64,000 bases of DNA from Marinobacter sp. F3R11 (GCF_003318275.1 NZ_QOCH01000015.1:97608-161607); one strand, 5' to 3'; positions 40,959 through 53,494 are shown, counted from the first letter of the stretch. Notes: generated from the letters alone by a model not told the origin. Numbers and translations: made by a program.

Positions 40959-41975
40959 ATGGCCATCAAACACCTGCGCACTGCTTTTTCCAGTCAATAT
41001 CAGCCGGGGCAGCCTGCTCGCCTCCAAAGTGGTGAATCACTGCAGGAACCGGGTGGCGACTATGAAGCCCTGCACAAGCAGATGAAGCGGCTGTTCAACA
41101 GCAAGCCCGGTAAAAAATATGGGCGGTTTTCGGAGGATATTGGTGAAAGCCCGTTTGCTGGCTGGCTGAAGGATTACCTTGAGGACAAGCAGAGTTTTGC
41201 ATCGTTCACTGACAGGTTGTTCGGGCAGTGGCAGGAATTGCTGACTGGATCCCAGGAGGAGTTTCAGGGGCAGCTTATGGTTGTTCACGAAGCGCTTGCG
41301 GACTCGGATGTTGTTTATGTAATGATTCTCGAAAGCGATGGTGCTCTGCGTTTCGATGGCAACCAGGCCTTGGACACAACAGATGTGCTGAGTACGTCGC
41401 GCCTGAACCTTGCGATGCGGGTTGAGCTGGACGACTGGCTGGGAGACAACGCAGCCGAGAACTACCTTACCCTGGTTCATGCCCGTGGCACTGGTGAACC
41501 TGGCGACCTGTTCATCCGCTTGTGTGGTTTCACCAATCAGGTGGATGTGGAAAAGGAAACCCTGACGTTTCTGGATGCGGTGGAGGCATTTGCAAAGTCG
41601 TCAGAACCCGAAAAGGCTGGAGAGGTTCGTACGCGAGCATACGAATTCTGCAAGGAGCAGCATGCGCTGGGCGAGCCGGTTGCTATTGAGGCATTGTCTG
41701 GCTATCTGGACGAGGATCAGCCCGAGCGCTTCCGGGAGTTCGCAAGCAAGTCGGCTGAGCTGCCGGAAAGCGGTGTTCTGCATCCGGATCATCGCAAGGT
41801 GAAGAAGCTGGTGCGTATTGCCGGCTCTGGTGGTGGCATGAGTGTTTCTTTTTCTTCGGACCTGGTAAACCAGGCGGTGTACTACGACCGGGATAAGGAT
41901 GCACTTACTATTACCCGTTTGCCCAAGGCATTGCGGGAGCAGCTGGAGCGGTATCTCGAGAGTCGCGAGGACTGA
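40959..41975 (+). CDS. Nucleoid-associated protein, NdpA/YejK family
   Basis: 338-residue protein of the nucleoid-associated NdpA family (E. coli YejK), found with the nucleoid; exact role unclear. Family features are the N-terminal segment with helix DYEALHKQMKRLFNSKPGKKYGRF, VVHEALADSDVVYVMILE in the middle, FIRLCGFTNQVDVEKETLTFLDAVEAF and the C-terminal part with the MSVSFSSDLVNQAVYYD segment. The gene stands alone between two copies of an intergenic hairpin repeat and after a terminator. Its third codon positions look richer in G and T than those of its neighbours, judged by eye, which may reflect transfer or local strand bias. Confidence 0.85.
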   Translation: MAIKHLRTAFSSQYQPGQPARLQSGESLQEPGGDYEALHKQMKRLFNSKPGKKYGRFSEDIGESPFAGWLKDYLEDKQSFASFTDRLFGQWQELLTGSQEEFQGQLMVVHEALADSDVVYVMILESDGALRFDGNQALDTTDVLSTSRLNLAMRVELDDWLGDNAAENYLTLVHARGTGEPGDLFIRLCGFTNQVDVEKETLTFLDAVEAFAKSSEPEKAGEVRTRAYEFCKEQHALGEPVAIEALSGYLDEDQPERFREFASKSAELPESGVLHPDHRKVKKLVRIAGSGGGMSVSFSSDLVNQAVYYDRDKDALTITRLPKALREQLERYLESRED

Positions 41976-42036
41976 TTCTTCGGAACCATGTATCGGCCTG
42001 ACTTACCTGGCGCTTCGATGGCTGGCTCCGGGGCGC

Positions 42037-42107
42037 GGTGGATCTTTTCTTCTGGAAAAAGCAACTCGCTGCGCTCAGACATCTTTTTCCGGCAGAAAAG
42101 ATCCACC
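42037..42107. repeat. Intergenic hairpin repeat, copy 2
   Basis: Outer arms GGTGGATCTTTTCT (42037-42050) and AGAAAAGATCCACC (42094-42107), inner arms TGGAAAAAG (42053-42061) and CTTTTTCCG (42083-42091), around the loop CAACTCGCTGCGCTCAGACA. The loop and inner stem match copy 1 closely, while the outer stem differs from copy 1 with paired changes on both sides. It lies between converging ndpA and trmH. Confidence 0.8.
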
Positions 42108-42143
42108 ACACCACGGGCCGATCAGGCTGAGGGGTTTATCTGG

Positions 42144-42875
42144 TTAGGTTATCTCTTCCGGTTTTTTATCGGTCCACCTCGGGCGGTTTGCTCTTAGCTC
42201 CCTCACATCCTGCATCCAGCCAACCCCGTCAACCAGTTCGCCCGTTTCGTGGTCGAGTGGCGGGTATGGCAGATTGCGGTCGTCGCAGTAGCGTTTTACA
42301 ACGGGCTGACACCAACTGAACAACAGGCGGTTGTATTCGTCATCCGGTATGCGTCGGGAGTTGAATAACCCCGCTTCTTTTCGCTGCCTCTGTGCTTCCG
42401 AGAGGATAATGGCGCAGGCGGCGGATACGTTGAGGGATTCCACCATACCCATCATGGGGATGACGATGTGTTCATCTGCCTGCTCGGCTGCACCGGCGCT
42501 GACACCATCCACTTCATTGCCCATGACGATGGTACAGGGCACGGTGAAATCTGCGGAGCGGTAATCAATGGCGCGGTCTGACAGCTGTGCCGCGTAGAGT
42601 TTATGCCCCTGCCCTTTCAGGTTCGTTATAGCATCATCCATGGTGCGATGGGTGTGGGGTGTTACCCATTTGAAGCTGCCACCAGCAGTTTTACGAAAGG
42701 CACGAAAACCTTCTTTGGGCCAAACCACGTGCATACTGGAAAGCCCGAAGGCATCGCAGGATCGCAGTATGGCGGAGAGGTTTCTCGGTTTGTGAACCTG
42801 GTCAGTCAGGACGCTCAGATCAGGTTGGCGGGTGTGTAAAACCTGCTTGATACGGGCAAGGCGTTCGGGAGTCAT
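42144..42875 (-). CDS. trmH: tRNA (guanosine(18)-2'-O)-methyltransferase
   Basis: SPOUT-family methyltransferase that modifies G18 in the tRNA D-loop. The ATG at 42875 (MTPERLARIKQVLHTRQPDL) gives 243 residues and matches the E. coli N terminus. Family motifs are VHKPRNLSAILRSCDAFG, the trefoil-knot elements CTIVMGNEVDGVS and IPMMGMVESLNVSAACAIIL. The ribosome site is poor, so the start is supported by homology only. It faces ndpA and is divergent from miaB. Confidence 0.93.
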   Translation of the reverse strand: MTPERLARIKQVLHTRQPDLSVLTDQVHKPRNLSAILRSCDAFGLSSMHVVWPKEGFRAFRKTAGGSFKWVTPHTHRTMDDAITNLKGQGHKLYAAQLSDRAIDYRSADFTVPCTIVMGNEVDGVSAGAAEQADEHIVIPMMGMVESLNVSAACAIILSEAQRQRKEAGLFNSRRIPDDEYNRLLFSWCQPVVKRYCDDRNLPYPPLDHETGELVDGVGWMQDVRELRANRPRWTDKKPEEIT

Positions 42876-42924
42876 AATCTTGTGATGTTTGTGGTAAGTG
42901 ATTGATACGCCGAAGCTCGACGAA

Positions 42925-43031
42925 GCGATTGGTGCAGGACTCTCCAAAAACGTGGAGCGCCAGGGATGGCGCGACCGAGCCCTACAGGGAAGTATTTACG
43001 GGCGCTTTTTGGAGAGTCCTGTACCAATTGC
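42925..43031. repeat. Long inverted-repeat intergenic element
   Basis: Left arm 42925-42950 (starts GCGATTGGTGCAGG) and right arm 43006-43031 are complementary at 24 of 26 positions, with both exceptions G-T pairs. The 55-base interior contains its own hairpin GCGCC (42957-42961) / GGCGC (42967-42971) and CCC-TACA-GGG. It looks like a dispersed palindromic repeat unit; I recall similar text from related genomes but cannot verify it. Confidence 0.75.
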
Positions 43032-43122
43032 TCCAGACTCCGAAATTTAAACCGCAGAAATAATACCACAGCAAAACTGGCAGTTTACCGAGACAATGCT
43101 GGTTGCAGAATGATCACGCCGT

Positions 43123-43128
43123 TATAAT
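43123..43128 (+). promoter_or_regulatory. Candidate -10 element for miaB operon
   Basis: A perfect TATAAT lies 87 bases before the miaB ATG. The -35 region at 17 bases upstream (TGGTTG) is weak. Confidence 0.4.
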
Positions 43129-43209
43129 GCGCAGTTCTTCTTTTCAGTGCGTCCGGTCCTGACTGCCCAAGGCTCCAGGCGCCAAATACATCCAGTTATG
43201 TTGAGAACC

Positions 43210-44556
43210 ATGGCCAAAAAGCTGTTCATCAAAACTCACGGTTGCCAGATGAATGAATACGATTCATCCCGCATGGCCGACCTGCTTAAAACCGGCGAAG
43301 CGGTAGAAATGACCGACTCACCGGACGACGCCGACATTCTGTTGCTGAACACTTGCTCCATTCGTGAAAAAGCTCAGGAAAAAGTTTTCCATCAACTGGG
43401 ACGCTGGAAAAAACTGAAAACGAAGAAACCGGAACTGATCATCGGTGTCGGCGGCTGTGTGGCCAGCCAGGAAGGTCAGGCTATTCTCGACCGGGCACCT
43501 TATGTTGACATGGTCTTCGGTCCACAGACCCTGCACCGCCTGCCGGATATGATTACCGAAGTGCGCGTAAAAGGTAACGGCGTGGGGCTTGTAGATGTGA
43601 GCTTTCCGGAGATCGAAAAGTTCGACAACCTGCCTGATCCGGGAGCAGACGGGCCATCCGCATTTGTTTCCATCATGGAAGGCTGCAGCAAATACTGCAC
43701 CTTCTGCGTGGTGCCATACACCCGAGGCGAGGAAGTCAGCCGGCCAGCTGATGATGTGATCGCTGAGGTCGCTCATCTTGCGAGCCAGGGCGTGCGCGAG
43801 GTCAATCTTCTGGGTCAGAACGTGAATGCTTACCGTGGTGAAACCCATGATGGCGATTTTATGGATCTGGCGGAGCTGATCACCCTGATAGCCACCATCG
43901 ACGGCATCGATCGCATCCGTTACACCACCTCCCACCCGGTTGAGTTCACCGATGCGATGATTGAAGTGTACAACCAGGTACCTGAACTGGTCAGTCATCT
44001 GCACTTGCCGGTACAGAGCGGTTCCGACCGCATTCTGGCGGCCATGAAACGCGGCCACACGGCGCTGGAGTACAAATCCAAGCTTCGTCGTTTGCGCAAG
44101 ATTCGCCCGGACATCAGTTTTTCCTCTGATTTTATCATCGGTTTCCCGGGTGAAACCGATAAGGATTTTGAAGACACAATGAAGCTGATCAATGATATCG
44201 GTTTCGACATGTCGTTCAGTTTTATTTACAGCGCTCGCCCCGGTACGCCAGCCTCGGATTTACCGGACGACACTGAAATGGACGTCAAGAAAAAGCGCCT
44301 GAAAATCCTGCAGGACCGGATCAACCAGACAGTTATGGACATCAGCCGCAAGATGGTAGGCTCAACCCAGCGTATCCTGGTAACCGGACTGTCAAAGAAA
44401 GATCCCGGGGAGTATTCCGGACGCACCGAAAACAACCGGATTGTTAATTTCCGGCATGAGAATCCCGGGGTTGTCGGGCACTTCATAGACGTCGAGATTG
44501 TCCAGGCCTACGCAAACTCCTTACGCGGCGTGCCTGTTGACTCCGAGCTGCACTGA
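43210..44556 (+). CDS. miaB: tRNA-2-methylthio-N6-dimethylallyladenosine synthase
   Basis: Radical-SAM methylthiotransferase that adds a methylthio group to i6A37 in tRNAs reading codons that start with U. The ATG at 43210 ([22 protein letters not shown]) gives 448 residues. N-terminal cluster cysteines are in [25 protein letters not shown] and [10 protein letters not shown]; the radical-SAM motif is [15 protein letters not shown]; a TRAM domain ends the protein. First gene of the usual miaB-phoH-ybeY-corC-lnt operon. Confidence 0.95.
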   Translation: MAKKLFIKTHGCQMNEYDSSRMADLLKTGEAVEMTDSPDDADILLLNTCSIREKAQEKVFHQLGRWKKLKTKKPELIIGVGGCVASQEGQAILDRAPYVDMVFGPQTLHRLPDMITEVRVKGNGVGLVDVSFPEIEKFDNLPDPGADGPSAFVSIMEGCSKYCTFCVVPYTRGEEVSRPADDVIAEVAHLASQGVREVNLLGQNVNAYRGETHDGDFMDLAELITLIATIDGIDRIRYTTSHPVEFTDAMIEVYNQVPELVSHLHLPVQSGSDRILAAMKRGHTALEYKSKLRRLRKIRPDISFSSDFIIGFPGETDKDFEDTMKLINDIGFDMSFSFIYSARPGTPASDLPDDTEMDVKKKRLKILQDRINQTVMDISRKMVGSTQRILVTGLSKKDPGEYSGRTENNRIVNFRHENPGVVGHFIDVEIVQAYANSLRGVPVDSELH

Positions 44557-44574
44557 GCCTCACCCCCGGCATTC

Positions 44575-44580
44575 TATAAT
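44575..44580 (+). promoter_or_regulatory. Candidate internal -10 element before phoH
   Basis: TATAAT lies 40 bases before the phoH-like start, in the 63-base gap after miaB. No -35 at the right distance, so internal initiation is only possible. Confidence 0.3.
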
Positions 44581-44619
44581 CTTCAAGCCGTATACCGGCT
44601 GAAAAGAAACGGAGTAAGA

Positions 44620-45615
44620 TTGAACACCAACGATTCCAGACAATTTGATTTACATCCGATAGATCAACACAGGTTGACCACACTTTGCGGGCAGTTTGAT
44701 GAGAACCTGAAGCACGTCGAACGGCGCCTGCAGGTATCAATCAGCCGCAGAGGCCATCACTTCCGGGTGGAAGGCGAAACCGAACACGTTGCCGCAGCAG
44801 TGGAAGTAATCCGGCACCTTTATCGGGAAACTGAGGCTACTGATGACATTTCGCCGGACACCGTGCATCTGTATATCAGGGAAACCGGATTTGAGCGGCT
44901 CCCCGAAGATGTTCCGTTCGATGGTTCGGTTACGATTATCAAAACCCCGAAACTTACCGCGAAACCCCGCGGCGCGAATCAGCAGAAGTATGTCCACAGC
45001 ATTCGCTCCCACGACATCAACTTTGGCATTGGCCCTGCTGGCACGGGCAAAACCTGGCTGGCTGTGGCCTGTGCAGTTGAAGCGCTGAAAGATGAGCAGG
45101 TAAAACGGATTCTGTTGGTTCGCCCGGCAGTTGAAGCAGGTGAAAAACTGGGCTTTTTGCCCGGGGATCTGGCCCAGAAGGTGGACCCCTATCTTCGGCC
45201 GTTGTATGACGCACTTTATGAAATGCTCGGGTTTGATCATGTCACCCGGCTTATCGAGAAAAGCGTGATTGAAATCGCACCTCTGGCGTTCATGCGCGGC
45301 CGGACCCTGAATAACTCATTTATTATTCTTGATGAAAGCCAGAACACCACCCGCGAGCAGATGAAGATGTTCCTGACGCGAATTGGTTTTGGCTCTACGG
45401 CCGTGATTACCGGCGATACCACTCAGGTGGATCTGCCCCGCGGCCAGAATTCCGGGCTGACACACGCAGCAGGCGTGCTCAGTAAGGTTACGGGCATTGG
45501 TTTTACCCGTTTCGAGGCCAAAGACGTTGTCCGGCACCCCCTGGTCCAGCGGATAGTGGAAGCCTACGACTCGTTTGATGAATCAAACGTAAAAGGGAGT
45601 GACCACAGGCAGTGA
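44620..45615 (+). CDS. ybeZ: PhoH-like ATPase YbeZ
   Basis: PhoH-family ATPase with an N-terminal KH-like segment (about 35-75, with [21 protein letters not shown]); forms a functional pair with YbeY in RNA processing. 331 residues from a TTG at 44620, with ACGGAG eight bases upstream. Walker A is [13 protein letters not shown], Walker B is [11 protein letters not shown], and the arginine-finger region is [21 protein letters not shown] overlap with ybeY couples translation. Confidence 0.92.
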   Translation: MNTNDSRQFDLHPIDQHRLTTLCGQFDENLKHVERRLQVSISRRGHHFRVEGETEHVAAAVEVIRHLYRETEATDDISPDTVHLYIRETGFERLPEDVPFDGSVTIIKTPKLTAKPRGANQQKYVHSIRSHDINFGIGPAGTGKTWLAVACAVEALKDEQVKRILLVRPAVEAGEKLGFLPGDLAQKVDPYLRPLYDALYEMLGFDHVTRLIEKSVIEIAPLAFMRGRTLNNSFIILDESQNTTREQMKMFLTRIGFGSTAVITGDTTQVDLPRGQNSGLTHAAGVLSKVTGIGFTRFEAKDVVRHPLVQRIVEAYDSFDESNVKGSDHRQ

Positions 45616-46085
45616 GTGAACTGACGGTCGATTTCCAGAATGTCTTCGAAGGCTCCGGAGTACCGGCGGAGTCCCTGTTTCAGACCTGGGCTCAGGCAGC
45701 CTGGCTTGCGCCGGATTCATCCGAGGTAACCATCCGCATTGTCGGCATTGATGAGAGCCAGGCACTGAATCATCAGTACCGGGGAAAGGACAAACCAACC
45801 AATGTATTGTCCTTTCCATTTGAAGCCCCAGCCGGTATAACAATGCCATTGGCAGGAGATCTCGTTATTTGCGCCCCGGTGGTGGAAGATGAAGCCAGGG
45901 AGCAGCATAAAGAACCGGCAACTCACTGGGCACACATGGTGGTGCACGGTATGTTGCATCTTCAGGGTTATGACCATATTGATGATGAAGACGCAGAGGC
46001 CATGGAGGCCCTGGAAATCCGGTTGCTGGCACAGCTTGGGTTCAGCAACCCCTATACAGCAGAGGAAACGGTAAAAGACTCATGA
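45612..46085 (+). CDS. ybeY: Endoribonuclease YbeY
   Basis: Zinc-dependent endoribonuclease needed for 16S rRNA 3' end maturation and late ribosome quality control. 157 residues from a GTG that overlaps the ybeZ stop by four bases. The metal site is intact: [19 protein letters not shown], the H-x3-H-x5-H motif. The substrate-pocket arginine region ([18 protein letters not shown]) is also present. An ATGA overlap leads into corC. Confidence 0.95.
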   Translation: MSELTVDFQNVFEGSGVPAESLFQTWAQAAWLAPDSSEVTIRIVGIDESQALNHQYRGKDKPTNVLSFPFEAPAGITMPLAGDLVICAPVVEDEAREQHKEPATHWAHMVVHGMLHLQGYDHIDDEDAEAMEALEIRLLAQLGFSNPYTAEETVKDS

Positions 46086-46930
46086 GCGACGATCAGTCGA
46101 GTCGCAGTCAGGGCTCTCACAAGTCCTGGCTGGAGCGTATATCACATGCCTTCTCCAACGAGCCAGAGTCTATCGAAGACGTTCTGGAGATACTGCGGGA
46201 TGCCGAATCCCAGGCCATTATCGATGGCGATGCAATGAGCATCATCGAAGGGGCCATGCAGGTGGTGGACATGCGGGTGGAAGAAATCATGATCCCCCGT
46301 TCCCAGATGGTCACTGTACGGGCCTCCCAGGATCCGAAAGAATTTCTTGATGAAGTCATCTCATCTGCCCACAGCCGGTTCCCGGTTATTGGCGACAGCC
46401 AGGATGATGTCATCGGTGTTCTTCTCGCAAAAGATCTTTTGCCGCTGGCACTCAATAACGATATGGACTGGTCCCATGTCCGCGAAATTCTGCGTCCACC
46501 AACGTTTGTGCCCGAGAGCAAACGCCTGAACCAGCTTCTCAAGCAGTTCAAGGAAAACCGCAACCACATGGCAATCGTTGTGGATGAGTACGGTGGAACG
46601 GCCGGCCTGATTACCATTGAGGATGTGCTGGAGCAGATCGTCGGAGAGATCGAGGATGAACACGATTTCAATGAAGAAACCCACATCAAGGCCCACGGCG
46701 ACGGCTCTTACGCTGTTAAAGCGGTAACACCGGTGGACGATTTCAATGAGTTCTTCAAGACCGGGCTGGATGAGGAAGAGTTCGACACGATTGGCGGCGT
46801 AGTACTCAAGGAGTTCGGACACCTGCCCAGACGAGGCGAGACGATTGAATTCGGCGGTTTACGCTTTACCATTGCCAATGCAGATAATCGTGTCATCCGC
46901 CTGCTACAGGTAACCCGTAGTGAGCAGTGA
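46082..46930 (+). CDS. corC: CorC/YbeX family CBS-domain protein
   Basis: Soluble protein with two CBS domains (about 65-190, starting [20 protein letters not shown]) and a C-terminal CorC_HlyC domain (about 200-280, with [23 protein letters not shown]). Family members are linked to magnesium or cobalt efflux and, for YbeX, to ribosome metabolism. 282 residues, no membrane segment. The ATG overlaps the ybeY stop by four bases and the end overlaps lnt by 11. Confidence 0.92.
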   Translation: MSDDQSSRSQGSHKSWLERISHAFSNEPESIEDVLEILRDAESQAIIDGDAMSIIEGAMQVVDMRVEEIMIPRSQMVTVRASQDPKEFLDEVISSAHSRFPVIGDSQDDVIGVLLAKDLLPLALNNDMDWSHVREILRPPTFVPESKRLNQLLKQFKENRNHMAIVVDEYGGTAGLITIEDVLEQIVGEIEDEHDFNEETHIKAHGDGSYAVKAVTPVDDFNEFFKTGLDEEEFDTIGGVVLKEFGHLPRRGETIEFGGLRFTIANADNRVIRLLQVTRSEQ

Positions 46931-48470
46931 CGAGTCAAAACCCCTTATCACCCCGGCTCATTCATTTTTCTCCAATCGCTGGTCAGGCGCGGCGACCCTT
47001 GTGGTTGCCGGTGCCTTGCAGACTCTCACCTTTTCACCGTTTTATCTCTGGTGGCTCGGCCCGGTTTCCGTACTGCTTGTTCTGCTGGTCACCATCCCAC
47101 TGGCAGCCAAACGGCTCTTCGCCGCCGGCTGGCTGACGGGGCTGGGTCTGTTTGGCTCGGGAGCAAGCTGGGTTTATATCAGCATCAGCGAATTCGGAAA
47201 CACCTCTCTCCCCGTTTCGGTACTACTTACAGCGGCGTTTGTAGCCGGACTGGCCCTTTTCCCGGCTCTCGCATTCTGGTTCTGGAGCAAACTGGCCAGC
47301 AACAGCGCTGTGCGGCGGCTCATTCTCTTCCCTGCTATCTGGATCCTCGGAGACTGGCTGCGAGGCTGGCTGCTGACCGGTTTTCCATGGCTATATCTGG
47401 GAACAGCGCACACCGACGGCCCGCTGGCAGGCCTCGCGCCGGTTATCGGGGTTCACGGCATCACCTTCTGGGTGGCAGCAAGCGGAGCTGCAATTTTTGC
47501 AGCCGGCTGGCTTATATCACGGCACCGCCTGATCAGTGCCGGAATACTGGTGACAGCTACGCTGATTCCCTGGGTCACTGCGCCGGCATTGAACCGTATC
47601 GACTGGACAGACATGAGCACCGAGCCCGTCTCTGTTGCAGCCATGCAGGGGAATATTCCACAGCTGGTCAAGTGGGACCCGGAATTTCTGAAAGATCAGA
47701 TTGTGGCCTATCTGGGCATGACAGAACCCTATTGGGATACAGATCTTATTCTCTGGCCCGAAACCGCCATCCCCATACCACAGGACCAGGCGGGAAAAAT
47801 CATTGATCACATCAAGGAGAACCTCGGGGATGACAGCACCCTTATCACGGGTATCCCCTGGTACGGCGTAAGCGCACGAACTGGCAAGTTTACGTATCAC
47901 AACAGCATTACAGCCATTGGCAACGGCAATGGCATTTATCACAAGCAGAAACTGGTACCTTTTGGTGAGTATGTTCCCCTCGAAGGCGTTTTGAGGGGGC
48001 TGATCGGATTCTTTGATTTGCCAATGTCGAGCTTTACACGTGGTCCGGAGAATCAGGGGCCATTAATTGCCAACGGCTCCCGGGTGATGCCGTTCATCTG
48101 CTACGAAGTAGCATATCCGGATTTTCTGGCTCGTAACGCCGTAAATTCGGATTTATTGCTGACGATCAGCAATGATGGCTGGTTCGGAGATTCGGTAGGG
48201 CCTCTGCAGCATCTTCAGATTGCACGCATGCGAGCGCTGGAAACCGGTCGATATATGATTCGCGGCACGAATAACGGGGTCACCGCAATCATTGACAACA
48301 AAGGGCAGATCACATCACGTATTCCGCAGTTTGAGCGCGCGGTGCTTACGGGCGAGGTATTCAAGGCAAGTGGAAGTACGCCGTATATGATGACCGCTTC
48401 CTGGCCGGTTTTGACACTGGCGTTGATTCTGATCGTTTTTGTTCGCGAGCGGGTTATTCCTGAAAACTGA
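46920..48470 (+). CDS. lnt: Apolipoprotein N-acyltransferase
   Basis: Inner-membrane enzyme that adds the third acyl chain to lipoproteins, needed for sorting to the outer membrane. 516 residues from a GTG. About six to seven N-terminal membrane segments (from 18 to about 205) precede a nitrilase-like domain with the complete triad: Glu in LWPETAIPIP, Lys in YHKQKLVPFGEYVP and Cys in MPFICYEVAYPDF. A final membrane helix ends the protein. Last gene of the miaB operon. Confidence 0.95.
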   Translation: MSSDESKPLITPAHSFFSNRWSGAATLVVAGALQTLTFSPFYLWWLGPVSVLLVLLVTIPLAAKRLFAAGWLTGLGLFGSGASWVYISISEFGNTSLPVSVLLTAAFVAGLALFPALAFWFWSKLASNSAVRRLILFPAIWILGDWLRGWLLTGFPWLYLGTAHTDGPLAGLAPVIGVHGITFWVAASGAAIFAAGWLISRHRLISAGILVTATLIPWVTAPALNRIDWTDMSTEPVSVAAMQGNIPQLVKWDPEFLKDQIVAYLGMTEPYWDTDLILWPETAIPIPQDQAGKIIDHIKENLGDDSTLITGIPWYGVSARTGKFTYHNSITAIGNGNGIYHKQKLVPFGEYVPLEGVLRGLIGFFDLPMSSFTRGPENQGPLIANGSRVMPFICYEVAYPDFLARNAVNSDLLLTISNDGWFGDSVGPLQHLQIARMRALETGRYMIRGTNNGVTAIIDNKGQITSRIPQFERAVLTGEVFKASGSTPYMMTASWPVLTLALILIVFVRERVIPEN

Positions 48471-48537
48471 TTCGATTCAGGCTCTGGTGCCCAAACTTAA
48501 CACAGTGCTCCCAAACCTCCCGCTTTTCAGGCCAGCA

Positions 48538-49086
48538 TCAGCTTTCTTTTCGCGGCCACCGGCTGGTCACACGTTTGAAATACTTTGAACCACAGGCTTC
48601 ACAGGGTTCCAGGTGACTGGTCGACGTCAGGCACAGCATGTGTTTGCAGTTCAGGCACTGAAACATACCGGCCGTCGCAACCTCACCGGCTATGTATTTC
48701 CCGGCGTCATGGCTTTCGAGTTTTTGCCGCAACGCCAGTGTGTCCACCAAAGTCTGATCAGCAACCGACAGCAAGCGCTCAGTGAGGCGGTTTTCCAGGA
48801 GTGAAAGATCAAGCTGAAGCCATTCAGCGAGTCCTTCTCCGGTTTCATCCACAAAGTGAATGAGGTGCTCAAGATCCCGCTGCAGGTATGTACCGAGAAG
48901 GCTTATTTCATCCCGGGTCATTTCCTCCAGTTCCTGCTCCACTTCTATCGCCTTATCAACCTCCTCTTCCAGGGTTTCCAGCGTAGTTTCCTGAGCGGTT
49001 CGCAGGCGGCTCTGCACCTGTTCAAGCATGCGGTCATATGCTTCGAGAGCCTTTCCCGAGAGATGGTCTTTTTCCTGGGCCGTCAT
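48538..49086 (-). CDS. Zinc-ribbon protein of the YbeL (DUF1451) family
   Basis: 182-residue protein: a helical, charged N-terminal part (about 1-130, including ETTLETLEEEVDKAIEVEQELEEM, probably coiled coil) and a C-terminal zinc ribbon with two CxxC pairs, CLNCKHMLC and CEACGSKYF. Matches the E. coli YbeL/DUF1451 family, which lies near leuS and lptE there too. Function unknown. It converges on lnt and is divergent from leuS. Confidence 0.85.
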   Translation of the reverse strand: MTAQEKDHLSGKALEAYDRMLEQVQSRLRTAQETTLETLEEEVDKAIEVEQELEEMTRDEISLLGTYLQRDLEHLIHFVDETGEGLAEWLQLDLSLLENRLTERLLSVADQTLVDTLALRQKLESHDAGKYIAGEVATAGMFQCLNCKHMLCLTSTSHLEPCEACGSKYFKRVTSRWPRKES

Positions 49087-49209
49087 TGCACTTTCCTTTT
49101 ATGAATGCCGTTATTTTATTGTGGGCCATCATCTGCAGCCGGACAAGCATGGGGGCATACGCATTTACAACAGAGCGCCGGACTACCTGTTACGCCTTCT
49201 GTGCGTTAG

Positions 49210-51852
<2,643 letters not shown>

Positions 51853-51853
51853 C

Positions 51854-52441
51854 ATGAGGCTCGGCACTCTGTATCTGAACACAACCCGACTGATAGCCCT
51901 AAGCACTATGGCTGCCAGCCTTGTGGCCTGTGGTTTTCAGTTACGGAGTGCACCACAGGTTTCTTCGGCCCTTGCGCCCCTTGAGCTGGATTGCCAGCCC
52001 CCTGCTCCCACTTCTCTCTGCTCGTCCGTGCGTGAACAGCTTGAGCTCAACGGTATTGAGCTGACATCGGGAGACGGCGCGAAATACCACCTCAGGATTC
52101 ACGATTTTGAGGAAGATCGCCGGGTGTCGGCTATCACCAGTGAGGCAGCAGCTGCAGAATATACCCTCAGGCACTCGGTTAATCTTGAACTGATCAGTAA
52201 CGATGGCATCCCTGTTATCGCCAGAACCCCCCTTACAACGGTTGAAAGTTATCTGTACGACGAAACCAGCGTACTCGCCAAGCAGCGCGAAGAAGAAGGC
52301 GTCCGGCAACAGCTTAATAACCGTCTGGCGCACCAGATCATCTTCCGGCTGACACCCATCTCTCCGGAACGGTTACAGGAAATCAGGGACAACCACGAGA
52401 AAACAAGCACCCCGGCCAACACGCCAACTGACGCCCTATGA
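51854..52441 (+). CDS. lptE: LPS-assembly lipoprotein LptE
   Basis: Outer-membrane lipoprotein that plugs the LptD barrel and helps insert LPS. The ATG at 51854 gives a 195-residue precursor with a lipoprotein signal; the lipobox LVAC places the acylated cysteine at C26, followed by GFQLRS. The mature sequence has the LptE pattern YHLRIHDFEEDRRVSAITSEAAAAEYTLRHSVNLEL. It lies between leuS and holA, the standard place in gammaproteobacteria; ATGA overlap with holA. Confidence 0.93.
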   Translation: MRLGTLYLNTTRLIALSTMAASLVACGFQLRSAPQVSSALAPLELDCQPPAPTSLCSSVREQLELNGIELTSGDGAKYHLRIHDFEEDRRVSAITSEAAAAEYTLRHSVNLELISNDGIPVIARTPLTTVESYLYDETSVLAKQREEEGVRQQLNNRLAHQIIFRLTPISPERLQEIRDNHEKTSTPANTPTDAL

Positions 52442-53445
52442 AGACCAACCCGGGTCAACTGCCGCAACTGCTCCGTAAAGGCCTGGCCTCTGTCTATCTG
52501 GTTTCAGGAGACGAACCTTTGCTGGTTCAGGAGTGCTGCGACCTGATCCGGAGCGCGGCCAGAGATGCGGGCTTTCAGGATCGCCTGACCTTTCATGCAG
52601 ACCAGCAACTTGACTGGAATATGGTTGCGGATGAATTCAATGCCATGTCCCTGTTTGCTGAACGACGCCGAATAGAGATACGCCTGCCGACAGGTAAGCT
52701 GGGGGATGGTCGTGCGGTTCTGGAAAGGGTTCTGGCTCAGCCTCCCGAAGACATAATTGTCCTGCTGATCAGCGCCCGGCTGGACGCAGCTGAAACCCGG
52801 CGCAAATGGTACAAAGAACTCCAGAGCAAAGGCGTCCACGTGCCTGTGTGGCCCGTGGATGCAGACAAATTTCCGGGCTGGCTTCAGCAAAGAGCAGGAA
52901 ATAAGGGCCTGAGCCTCACCCGCGGAGCCCTGGCGATGCTTGCCGAGCGGCTGGAGGGCAACCTGCTAGCAGCCAGCCAGGAACTCGACCGCCTGTCTCT
53001 GCTGACCAACGGCAACACCATAGACGAAGAAACCATTGAACAAGCAGTACAGGACAGCTCTCGTTTCAATGGTTTTGAACTGGTTACCGAATTGCTTTCG
53101 GGCCGCGCGCAGCACGCTGGCAAGATGATTGGCGTACTGCAGCAGGAGGGCGAGAACCCTCTGGGGCTTCTTTCGGTGTTAAACCGTGACCTCAATCTGT
53201 TACTTGAACTGAAAACAGGCCAGAACAGGTCGGAGAGCCCATCTGCATTTTTTAAAAAGCGCGGAGTCTTTCAACCACAGCGGGCCCGGGCCTTGGAACA
53301 GGCAGCACGGCGACTGAATCCACATCAGCTTCACGAAGCCCTGAAACTTTGCAGCCAGATTGATCGCGCTGCAAAAGGTTTTGAAGAACTCTCTCCCTGG
53401 CATTATCTGAGAGATATGTCGGCACTTCTCGCAGCCAGATCCTGA
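52438..53445 (+). CDS. holA: DNA polymerase III delta subunit
   Basis: Delta subunit of the clamp loader, which opens the beta sliding clamp. 335 residues. Order: AAA+-like N-domain starting at LASVYLVSGDEPLLVQECCDLIR (clamp-binding), the lid region and C-terminal oligomerisation domain (about 215-335, with FNGFELVTELLSGRAQHAGKMIGVLQQEGENPLGLL). No Walker A is needed, as delta does not hydrolyse ATP. Its ATG overlaps the lptE stop. Confidence 0.94.
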   Translation: MKTNPGQLPQLLRKGLASVYLVSGDEPLLVQECCDLIRSAARDAGFQDRLTFHADQQLDWNMVADEFNAMSLFAERRRIEIRLPTGKLGDGRAVLERVLAQPPEDIIVLLISARLDAAETRRKWYKELQSKGVHVPVWPVDADKFPGWLQQRAGNKGLSLTRGALAMLAERLEGNLLAASQELDRLSLLTNGNTIDEETIEQAVQDSSRFNGFELVTELLSGRAQHAGKMIGVLQQEGENPLGLLSVLNRDLNLLLELKTGQNRSESPSAFFKKRGVFQPQRARALEQAARRLNPHQLHEALKLCSQIDRAAKGFEELSPWHYLRDMSALLAARS

Positions 53446-53494
53446 CCTGGGTCAAACCGGCTATATATACCGCCAGTTGTTACACCTCCCTCAC

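Larger units (their letters stand above)
42876..43209. other. Intergenic region between trmH and miaB
   Basis: 334 bases without a gene. It holds the long inverted-repeat element at 42925-43031 and the miaB -10 element at 43123-43128. No open frame or RNA gene could be supported. Confidence 0.5.
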
